A DNA stretch of 11,504 bases from NCBI GenBank assembly GCA_002348045.1, contig DDYO01000239.1:1-11504 (forward strand). Direction: 5' to 3'. How positions within the stretch are numbered: position 1 is the first letter of the stretch; the number at the start of each line of letters is the position of its first letter. The notes under the pieces were generated by a model. That model was not told where the DNA came from. It made no database searches and saw only the letters and a program-made list of their open reading frames with translations. This DNA is from Anaerolineales bacterium UBA2232 (GTDB lineage Bacteria > Chloroflexota > Anaerolineae > UBA2200). Made by a program: the position numbers and the translations under genes. This document shows positions 1 through 5,823 of this stretch, in pieces.

Positions 1-98
1 ATACCATGTGTTGGCACAGCACCTTCACTGCTCGGAGCGTGCCATGCCGGTGCCAGGGATGCCAAAGTGTGGGGCAGCCAGGCCTGGTTCGTGGCCGT

Positions 99-127
99 TT
101 GCGCCAAAGCGGTTTATGGGTTAGAAT
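99..127 (+). promoter_or_regulatory. Candidate sigma-70-type promoter for the tRNA gene
   Basis: A TTGCGC hexamer (99-104) and a TAGAAT hexamer (122-127) are separated by exactly 17 bases, the ideal vegetative spacing. The -10 matches the consensus at five of six positions; the -35 matches only in its first three bases. Initiation would fall near 134, about 75 bases before the tRNA. I see no coding sequence or other structure in the rest of 1-209. The assignment rests on pattern and position only. Confidence 0.4.
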
Positions 128-209
128 GACCCCGGTACCTTAACCGGTGGATTGGCGTGGCCACTGGCGGCAGTGGCAAAGACCTTTGCCTTGCCCACCG
201 CTCACAATG

Positions 210-282
210 GGGCCCATAGCTCAGCGGTTAGAGCCCCCGGCTCATAACCGGGTAGTCCCTGGTTCGAATCCAGGTGGGCCCA
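210..282 (+). tRNA. tRNA with CAT anticodon (elongator Met or Ile2/lysidine type)
   Basis: A complete cloverleaf can be folded by eye. The acceptor stem is 210-216 with 275-281 (seven Watson-Crick pairs) and the discriminator is A282. The D stem is GCTC/GAGC (219-222/231-234), the anticodon stem CCCGG/CCGGG (236-240/248-252) and the T stem CCTGG/CCAGG with a TTCGAAT loop. The anticodon is CAT at 243-245 in loop CTCATAA. CCA is not encoded. It is not an initiator: pair 1-72 is G-C rather than mismatched, and the anticodon stem lacks the GGG/CCC initiator signature. C4-G69 and C5-G68 are pairs known to favour lysidine synthetase TilS in E. coli tRNA-Ile2, so an isoleucine AUA-reading tRNA is at least as likely as elongator methionine. 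Confidence 0.93.
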
Positions 283-320
283 TCTCGGAGTGGCGCTAAC
301 AGACACGATACGATGCAGGG

Positions 321-342
321 GCTGCCGAATGGCGGCTCTTTT
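321..342 (+). terminator. Terminator-like hairpin after the tRNA
   Basis: GCTGCC (321-326) pairs with GGCGGC (331-336) across a GAAT loop, with one G-T wobble, and is followed at once by TCTTTT. It sits 38 bases past the tRNA 3' end. A second GC-rich stretch (348-362) followed by seven T residues (363-369) could act as a backup. Together they suggest that the tRNA is a separate transcription unit from ftsH and that the reading frame running through here upstream of ftsH is not translated. Confidence 0.45.
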
Positions 343-388
343 GCGTTGCGCGGCGCGCGGCCTTTTTTTCCTTGGCGCGATCTTGAGC

Positions 389-394
389 TATAAT
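389..394 (+). promoter_or_regulatory. Candidate -10 box (TATAAT) for ftsH
   Basis: A perfect TATAAT lies 75 bases upstream of the preferred ftsH GTG start and just downstream of the T-rich tRNA terminator region. No good -35 is present at 16-18 bases, only a T-rich run (363-369). Initiation would be near 401, giving an untranslated leader of about 70 bases. The -10 match is clear; its function is inferred. Confidence 0.35.
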
Positions 395-432
395 GTGCCG
401 CTCAGGCTGTATATGGTCCATGGAACCGCTGC

Positions 433-448
433 AGGGACGACTGTCCCT
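433..448 (+). promoter_or_regulatory. Leader hairpin upstream of the ftsH ribosome binding site
   Basis: AGGGAC (433-438) and GTCCCT (443-448) form a perfect six-pair stem closed by a GACT loop. It ends 11 bases before the GGAGG at 460-464, inside the predicted untranslated leader. It could affect mRNA stability or translation. It does not cover the ribosome binding site, and nothing further supports a role. Confidence 0.25.
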
Positions 449-459
449 TTCAGTATTTT

Positions 460-464
460 GGAGG
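460..464 (+). promoter_or_regulatory. Ribosome binding site that fixes the ftsH start
   Basis: GGAGG lies five bases before the in-frame GTG at 470. The next frame-open alternative, GTG at 290, lies only eight bases after the tRNA, has no comparable site, and would add 60 residues that do not resemble an FtsH N-terminus. This site therefore selects the shorter, 607-residue protein. Confidence 0.75.
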
Positions 465-469
465 AACAA

Positions 470-2293
470 GTGGGATCGAGTTGGTCTAGAAATGCTCTGG
501 TTTACCTGCTGATCATCGTCGCCGTCGGGGCGTTGATCTACTACAATTTTGTGGTGCCGGCGGAGACGTTGCCGACGGTGGCTATTAACCAAGTGGCGGC
601 TGCTGTGCGCGAGGGCGTGGTCACCAAGATCGTGATTTCGGGTGACGACCTGACGGTGTTCTTACAGGAAGGCCAACCGGCAACCAAGGTCCTGTCGCGC
701 AAGGAGCCAGGCGTTGGCCTGACCGCAGTGCTCAGCGACCTTGGCGTAACCCCTGCCGAGTTGGCAGCGGTGCCCGAGATCATCCTGGAACCCCCCAGCC
801 AGTGGGGCGATATCATCAACCTGCTGGCGGGGGTCCTGCCGCTGCTCTTCTTCGGACTGATCATGTTCCTGATGTTGCGGCAGGCGCAGAGCGGCAACAA
901 CCAGGCAATGTCGTTCGGCAAGAGCCGGGCGCGGCTGTTCAGCAGTGACAAGCCGACGGTGACCTTTAGCGATGTGGCAGGCGTTGAGGAGGCCAAGCAA
1001 GAGCTGGCTGAGGTGGTAGAGTTCCTGCGCGAACCGGCCAAATTCACCAGCCTGGGAGCTCGCATTCCCAAGGGCGTTCTTCTGGTTGGCGCACCTGGTA
1101 CAGGCAAGACCTTGATGGCTAGAGCCGTTGCTGGAGAGGCGGGCGTGCCGTTCTTTAGCATCAGCGGCTCAGAGTTCGTGGAAATGTTCGTTGGAGTCGG
1201 CGCGAGCCGCGTCCGCGATTTGTTCGATCAGGCCAAGCGCAACAGTCCCTGCATCGTGTTTGTGGATGAGATCGATGCCGTGGGACGGCATCGTGGCGCA
1301 GGCCTGGGCGGGAGCCACGATGAGCGGGAGCAGACCCTGAACCAGATCCTGGTGGAGATGGACGGTTTTGACACCGACACCAAGGTCATCGTCGTCGCGG
1401 CTACCAACCGCCCGGACATTCTGGACCCGGCTTTGCTGCGGCCAGGCAGGTTCGACCGGCGCGTGGTGCTGGACCGGCCTGATATGAACGGCCGCAAAGC
1501 CATATTGGAAGTCCACACTCGAAACAAGCCCCTGGCGGAGGATATGGATCTGATGAGTCTGGCTCGCCAAACGCCAGGGTTTTCTGGCGCTGACATCGAA
1601 AACTTGGTCAACGAGGCAGCTATTCTCGCCGCACGCCGGAACAAGACGGCGATCGGTATGTCGGAGATGCAGGAAGCGGTGGAAAGGGTCGTCGCAGGGC
1701 CAGAGCGCCGAAGCCGCCTGATTACTGATGAAGAAAAGAACATCATTGCCCATCACGAGGCTGGACATGCCCTGGTCATGGCCAAGATGCCCAAGTCGGA
1801 TCCGGTGCAGAAGGTGTCCATCGTTTCCCGGGGTATGGCGCTGGGCTATACCATGAATCTGCCCGAAGATGATCGGTACTTGCAGGCCAAGAGCAAGTTT
1901 GAGGCGGAGATCAGCGGCCTGTTGGCCGGCAGGGCGTCGGAGCAATTGGTCTTTGGTGAGGTCACCACTGGCGCCGGCAACGATCTGGAGCGGGCCACCA
2001 AGATCGCGCGCAAGATGGTGACCCAATATGGGATGAGCGATGCCATGGGGCCGCGCACCTTTGGCCAGAAGGAAGAATTGGTTTTCCTTGGGCGCGAAAT
2101 CTCGGAGCAGCGCGACTATAGCGAAGATGTGGCGCGGCAGATTGACGGCGAGGTCAAGCGCATTATCGATGGGGCCTATGAGCGGGCGACCAAAATCCTC
2201 AAAGACAATCGGAACCAGCTGGAGGAATTGGCCAAGCGCCTGATCGAGCGCGAGACGCTGGAAGGCGCGGAGCTGGCGGCACTGCTGGCCTAG
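470..2293 (+). CDS. ftsH: ATP-dependent zinc metalloprotease FtsH
   Basis: This is the membrane-anchored AAA+ protease that extracts and degrades misassembled membrane proteins and some soluble regulators, working as a hexamer at the cytoplasmic membrane. From GTG 470 it has 607 residues, normal for the family. TM1 is about 8-28, followed by a short external FtsH_ext domain (30-112) and TM2 at about 114-136. The AAA+ module shows Walker A GAPGTGKT (207-214), pore loop FVG (240-242), Walker B VFVDEID (263-269) and the second region of homology with arginines 324 and 327. The M41 zinc site is HEAGH (429-433), with D505 in NDLERAT as the probable third ligand. All catalytic residues are present, so the enzyme should be active. 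The frame is open back to 290, but GGAGG at 460-464 supports the 470 start. It lies downstream of a tRNA and is followed by a strong hairpin, so it may be monocistronic. Confidence 0.97.
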   Translation: MGSSWSRNALVYLLIIVAVGALIYYNFVVPAETLPTVAINQVAAAVREGVVTKIVISGDDLTVFLQEGQPATKVLSRKEPGVGLTAVLSDLGVTPAELAAVPEIILEPPSQWGDIINLLAGVLPLLFFGLIMFLMLRQAQSGNNQAMSFGKSRARLFSSDKPTVTFSDVAGVEEAKQELAEVVEFLREPAKFTSLGARIPKGVLLVGAPGTGKTLMARAVAGEAGVPFFSISGSEFVEMFVGVGASRVRDLFDQAKRNSPCIVFVDEIDAVGRHRGAGLGGSHDEREQTLNQILVEMDGFDTDTKVIVVAATNRPDILDPALLRPGRFDRRVVLDRPDMNGRKAILEVHTRNKPLAEDMDLMSLARQTPGFSGADIENLVNEAAILAARRNKTAIGMSEMQEAVERVVAGPERRSRLITDEEKNIIAHHEAGHALVMAKMPKSDPVQKVSIVSRGMALGYTMNLPEDDRYLQAKSKFEAEISGLLAGRASEQLVFGEVTTGAGNDLERATKIARKMVTQYGMSDAMGPRTFGQKEELVFLGREISEQRDYSEDVARQIDGEVKRIIDGAYERATKILKDNRNQLEELAKRLIERETLEGAELAALLA

Positions 2294-2309
2294 TTGATCG
2301 GTTGTCTTT

Positions 2310-2347
2310 CGTGCCGGGTGCTGATGAGGCCATCAGGATCCGGCACG
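2310..2347 (+). terminator. Long hairpin after ftsH, likely terminator
   Basis: Arms 2310-2326 and 2331-2347 form a 17-position stem around an AGGC loop. Eight outer pairs (CGTGCCGG/CCGGCACG) and six inner pairs (CTGATG/CATCAG) are perfect, interrupted by one G-T wobble, one T-A pair and one G-G mismatch. It begins 17 bases after the ftsH stop and is followed by TTTGTT, a weak T tract. It fits an intrinsic terminator or a 3' stabilising hairpin. The upstream TTG at 2349 of the next gene's frame falls right behind it, another reason to reject that start. Confidence 0.55.
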
Positions 2348-2380
2348 TTTGTTCGGCGTAGGTTTGATCAGACTTGCCAC

Positions 2381-2386
2381 GGGAGG
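2381..2386 (+). promoter_or_regulatory. Ribosome binding site of the thioesterase gene
   Basis: GGGAGG lies four bases before ATG 2391. This favours ATG 2391 over the in-frame TTG at 2349, which abuts the hairpin and lacks such a site. Confidence 0.6.
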
Positions 2387-2390
2387 GCCG

Positions 2391-2798
2391 ATGTTCGATC
2401 GGGTGGTGCCGGGGCTTGTAGGAGAGGACGCGGTCAGGGTCGAGCTGGACAAGACAGCCAGGCACCTGGGAAGTGGCCAAGTGTCAGTCTTTGCCACACC
2501 AGAGATGATTCGCCTGATGGAGAGAGCCGCCGTAAAGGCGGTGGACCCTTTGTTGCCGGATGGCTACCACACCGTTGGTGTGGATGTGGATGTTCATCAT
2601 CTAGCCGCGACGCCCCTGGGCATGACGGTGCGGGCCCGGGCCGAATTGTTGCAGGTGGATGGTCGCAAGCTCCTGTTCCGAGTTGAAGCCTTCGACGATG
2701 TGGAAAAGATCGGCGAAGGGCGCCATGGGCGCATGATCATCGATGTGGTGAGGTTCAAGGAGCGCGCCGAGGCCAAGGCTCGGTCTGCTTTGGGCTGA
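2391..2798 (+). CDS. FlK-like (fluoroacetyl-CoA-type) hot-dog acyl-CoA thioesterase
   Basis: This is a 135-residue single-domain hot-dog-fold protein predicted to hydrolyse an acyl-CoA in the cytoplasm. It matches the fluoroacetyl-CoA thioesterase (FlK) subfamily: an N-terminal VVPGLVGED segment, then TARHLGSGQVSVFATPEMIRL and later VHHLAATPLGM. The FlK catalytic residues Thr42, Glu50 and His76 correspond by motif and spacing to T36, E44 and H70 here (offsets of 8 and 34 are preserved), so it is probably active. The usual family length is about 130-140 residues. Most homologues occur in organisms with no link to fluoroacetate, so the substrate is probably another small acyl-CoA. The neighbours give no pathway. 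ATG 2391 was chosen for its GGGAGG; TTG 2349 would add 14 residues. Confidence 0.85.
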   Translation: MFDRVVPGLVGEDAVRVELDKTARHLGSGQVSVFATPEMIRLMERAAVKAVDPLLPDGYHTVGVDVDVHHLAATPLGMTVRARAELLQVDGRKLLFRVEAFDDVEKIGEGRHGRMIIDVVRFKERAEAKARSALG

Positions 2799-2858
2799 AC
2801 CGAGAGGCCCCTGAAGGGAGCCCGGCGCGCATCGGGGCGGTAAGGAAGGAGCATTGGT

Positions 2859-4718
2859 ATGAAGCGACGGTGGCTTGCCTGGCTCTTGGTCAGCCTGATC
2901 CTGATTCTTGCCTGCACGCCAGTGCAGGCACAGGACAAGCAGTATTACTGGGATTCCCTCGACGTTGACATCACGGTTCTGCCCAACGCCGATCTCCGCA
3001 TAGTTGAAACCCACACGTATGTGTTCACCCGCGGAACTTTTCAGTTTGCCTATCGCGGCATTGCTATGGATCGCCTGGAGGGCATTTCGGACGTCAGCGT
3101 ACGGGAAGGAAGCCAGGAGTACCGCTACGGCCGTGAGACGCCAGGAGCGTACTACACCTCGCGGGAACAGGGCGAGTTCCGCATCACCTGGTACTTTCCC
3201 TACACCAGCAATGCCAGTCGAACCTTTGTCATCTCGTACACGGCGAAGGGCGCCCTGCGAATCTATGAGGGCGGCGACCAGCTCTGGTGGAAAGCCATCT
3301 TTGCGGACCGGTCTTTTCCCATCGAGTCGTCGACAGTGACGGTACGCTTGCCTGTGGGCGTAAGTGGCGACCAATTGAAGGTCGCTTCGTATGGCGCCGC
3401 GGCGACGTACCAGATCCAGGGCGACAGCAGGGTCGTGTTCTCAGCGTTGAACCTGCGCCCGCAGGCAGAGCTCGAAGTCCGCGTTCAGTTTCCCCATGGG
3501 ATCGTAGAAGGGCGAGTCCCATCCTGGCAGGCGCGTGAGGACCAACTAACAGATTACAACGAGCGCTACCGGGGCCTGGTGAACCTGGCGTTGGGCGCCG
3601 CGGGCTTGTTCATCCCGATCGTTGGCCTTCTGGGCGTGTTCTGGATCTGGTACACCAAAGGGCGAGACGTGCCAGTTGGAGTGGTGGCAGACTATTTGGC
3701 CGAACCGCCCTCGGACCTGCCTCCTGGCTTGGTGGGCACGCTGCTGGACGAAAAGGCGGACATGCGCGATATCATTGCCACCCTGGTGGACCTGGGCCGT
3801 CGGCAGGTGATTCACATCACTGAGGAGCAGGAGCGCGGGTTTCTGGGAATTGGAACACGCCGCGACTTTGTCTTTGAGCTCCAGAGCTCTAACGTTAAGC
3901 TCCGGTCTTACGAAACCACCCTGCTGCGCAGGTTGTTCCGCAGCCGGCAGAAAGTCCGCCTATCGGATCTCAAGGAAAAGTTCTACACCGCGGTTCCCGA
4001 TATCCAGTCCAGCATGTACAAGGACGTGGTGAAGGAGGGTTTCTTCGGGCGGAGCCCTCAGGCAGTGCGAACAATGTATGTGGTCCTGGGTGTCATTATC
4101 CTGGTCGCTTCAGTGGTGGGGACCATTCTGGGCGGGGTGTTACTGAGTACCTACGCCGACACGGGGGTCTGTCCTGGCCTTGGGCTCCTGCTGGTAGGTG
4201 GGGCGGTGATCATCGCGGGCGCGGTAATGCCCAAGAAGACCAAAGCAGGCGCTTTGGCCGCTGCCCAGTGGCGTGCCTTTGAGCGTTATCTGAAGGGCAT
4301 TGAAAAGTACACCAACCTCCAAGAGTCCCGGGACATCTTTGACCGTTACCTGCCCTACGCCATTGCGTTCGGCATGGAGCGGGAATGGGTGTCCAGGTTT
4401 GCACGGGTAGAGACGCCTGTGCCCATCTGGTACCATCCCTATCGGCCGGTGATCGTGTCGCGTGGCTCGCCGTCAGGCGGAGGGACCTATACCCCCGTGG
4501 GTTCTGAGGGGGGCAGCCTGCCAACCCTGCAAGGCGCAAGCGACAGCATGATGGGATCGCTGCAGGGGATGAGCGACGGCCTTTTCAGCCTGCTGAATTC
4601 GGCTTCCAGCACCCTTTCGAGCTCACCCAGCAGCTCCGGGGGCGGGTGGAGCGGCGGTGGGGGCGGTGGCGGTGGGGGCGGTGGCGGTGGTGGCGGCGGC
4701 AGCGGCGGTGCCGGCTGA
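2859..4718 (+). CDS. DUF2207 domain membrane protein with polyglycine C-terminus
   Basis: This 619-residue membrane protein has an unknown biochemical role. The N-terminus is a signal peptide (about 1-24, cleavage likely after VQA). An alternative lipoprotein cleavage at C19 is weaker because its lipobox is poor. The exported domain (about 27-235) matches DUF2207, with YWDSLDVDITVLPNADLRIVE and WWKAIF segments. One TM follows at about 240-264, then a cytoplasmic region (265-403), then a TM pair at about 405-430 and 436-456. The tail is low in complexity: a Ser/Gly stretch, then 16 consecutive glycines (599-614) and SGGAG. Gly-rich tails are common in DUF2207 proteins. ATG 2859 has AAGGAAGGAG seven bases upstream. 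It starts 60 bases after the thioesterase gene and lies 58 bases before the reductase, so co-transcription is possible. Confidence 0.88.
   Translation: MKRRWLAWLLVSLILILACTPVQAQDKQYYWDSLDVDITVLPNADLRIVETHTYVFTRGTFQFAYRGIAMDRLEGISDVSVREGSQEYRYGRETPGAYYTSREQGEFRITWYFPYTSNASRTFVISYTAKGALRIYEGGDQLWWKAIFADRSFPIESSTVTVRLPVGVSGDQLKVASYGAAATYQIQGDSRVVFSALNLRPQAELEVRVQFPHGIVEGRVPSWQAREDQLTDYNERYRGLVNLALGAAGLFIPIVGLLGVFWIWYTKGRDVPVGVVADYLAEPPSDLPPGLVGTLLDEKADMRDIIATLVDLGRRQVIHITEEQERGFLGIGTRRDFVFELQSSNVKLRSYETTLLRRLFRSRQKVRLSDLKEKFYTAVPDIQSSMYKDVVKEGFFGRSPQAVRTMYVVLGVIILVASVVGTILGGVLLSTYADTGVCPGLGLLLVGGAVIIAGAVMPKKTKAGALAAAQWRAFERYLKGIEKYTNLQESRDIFDRYLPYAIAFGMEREWVSRFARVETPVPIWYHPYRPVIVSRGSPSGGGTYTPVGSEGGSLPTLQGASDSMMGSLQGMSDGLFSLLNSASSTLSSSPSSSGGGWSGGGGGGGGGGGGGGGGSGGAG
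4638..4715 (+). repeat. GGN-codon repeat encoding the polyglycine tail
   Basis: This G-rich coding microrepeat is built of GGT, GGC and GGG codons. A 15-base unit (ggtgggggcggtggc) occurs twice in tandem at 4656-4670 and 4671-4685, followed by degenerate GGT/GGC copies. The tract is prone to slippage in multiples of three and contains several runs of G that could form a two-tetrad quadruplex. It ends with the stop codon of the DUF2207 gene. Confidence 0.8.
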
Positions 4719-4776
4719 CCCCCTGTCACTGCAAAAGGTAAGAACGGCGAGTTTCAGCCGCACAGGAGAAAGGAGC

Positions 4777-5823
4777 ATGGAGTTGGAGCAGAGAACACTG
4801 GGCCGCACAGGCCTGCACGTCATGAACCTGGGCTTTGGGGGTATTCCCATCCAGCGTGTCAGCGAAGAGGACGCTGTGAAGGTGGTCCGCCGCTGCTATG
4901 AGATGGGGATCAACTTTTATGATACAGCTCGCAACTACACTACCAGCGAGGAGCGCATTGGCAAGGCCCTGGCAGGTGTACGCGATCGAGTGGTCATCGC
5001 CACCAAGTCGGGTCGGCGGACCAGGCAAGAGGTCATGGTCGAGCTGGAGACCAGCCTTGGGAACCTGCAGTCGGACTATGTGGACATCTACCAGTTGCAC
5101 AACGTCGCCTCCGAGGAGACGTGGGCCAAAGTCAGTGGACCTGGTGGAGCACTGGAGGCGCTCAGGGCCGCGAAGGAGCAGGGCAAGGCCCGCTTCCTGG
5201 GAATTACTAGCCACGCCCCATCGTTGTTGGCCAAGATCCTTCAAGAGTGCGACGCGTTCGACACGGTAATGGTACCCTACAACTATATGGCTCTGGTCCC
5301 AGCTCAAGAAGCTCTTCCCCTGTGCCGTGAACTGAACATCGGCACGGTGATCATGAAACCCTTTGCAGGGGGCATCTTCAGCGACGCTCAGACCGCTCTC
5401 AAGTGGACCCTGGGCGATCGCTATTCCGATGTGGTGATTCCGGGCATGATGAGCATCGCCGAGGTGGAAGAGAACGTGGCCTTGGCGGGGGGGTCATACG
5501 AGCTGACGCCCGCCGAGTGGAAGTTGATTGGCCAGGACAAACGCGACTTGGGAACGGACTATTGCCGTGGCTGCGACTACTGCCAGCCCTGCCCCCAGGG
5601 GATTCCCATTTCATTCGTGCTCCGGGCGGAGAAGGGGTTCATGAAGCGCATGGGCTGGCCGGAGCGGCTGGACAAGCAGTTCCGCGAGGCTATTCCCAAG
5701 GTGGAATCGTGTATTCACTGTGGGGACTGCGCTTCGCGCTGTCCGTACCACCTGGATATCCCCGAGCTCTTGCCCGCCAAAGTGGCGTCGCTTCTGGCAC
5801 GGGTGGAACGCGGCGATTACTAG
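4777..5823 (+). CDS. Aldo/keto reductase with C-terminal ferredoxin-type [4Fe-4S] domain
   Basis: This 348-residue cytoplasmic oxidoreductase belongs to the COG1453-type aldo/keto reductases fused to a ferredoxin module. The barrel (about 1-255) begins RTLGRTGLHVMNLGFGGIPI. The catalytic tetrad is visible: D49 and Y54 in YDTARNY, K77 in VIATKSG and H108 in YQLHNV. An NAD(P)-binding type IPGM motif is near 221-224. The C-terminal part has two cysteine sets, C263/C266/C269/C272-P and C312/C315/C318/C322-P, which should hold two [4Fe-4S] clusters. Electrons could pass between NAD(P)H, the carbonyl/alcohol site and a redox partner; the substrate is unknown. The chosen ATG has AGGAG eight bases upstream. 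The frame is open to 4657, but that extension overlaps the preceding gene and is Ala/Val low-complexity. The stop overlaps that of the convergent peptidase gene. Confidence 0.93.
   Translation: MELEQRTLGRTGLHVMNLGFGGIPIQRVSEEDAVKVVRRCYEMGINFYDTARNYTTSEERIGKALAGVRDRVVIATKSGRRTRQEVMVELETSLGNLQSDYVDIYQLHNVASEETWAKVSGPGGALEALRAAKEQGKARFLGITSHAPSLLAKILQECDAFDTVMVPYNYMALVPAQEALPLCRELNIGTVIMKPFAGGIFSDAQTALKWTLGDRYSDVVIPGMMSIAEVEENVALAGGSYELTPAEWKLIGQDKRDLGTDYCRGCDYCQPCPQGIPISFVLRAEKGFMKRMGWPERLDKQFREAIPKVESCIHCGDCASRCPYHLDIPELLPAKVASLLARVERGDY

Noticed and set aside
2806..2822. Hairpin after the thioesterase gene as a terminator
   Set aside because: The stem is short with a bulged A and has no T tract, and the next gene's ribosome binding site follows closely. 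I see no support for termination.
4487..4729. Minus-strand proline-rich reading frame
   Set aside because: It is the antisense shadow of the polyglycine codons of the DUF2207 gene and has no independent start signal or homology.
4657..4776. Forty-residue N-terminal extension of the aldo/keto reductase
   Set aside because: It overlaps the end of the DUF2207 gene and is Ala/Val low-complexity read from the G-rich repeat in another frame. ATG 4777 has a Shine-Dalgarno and matches the family N-terminus.
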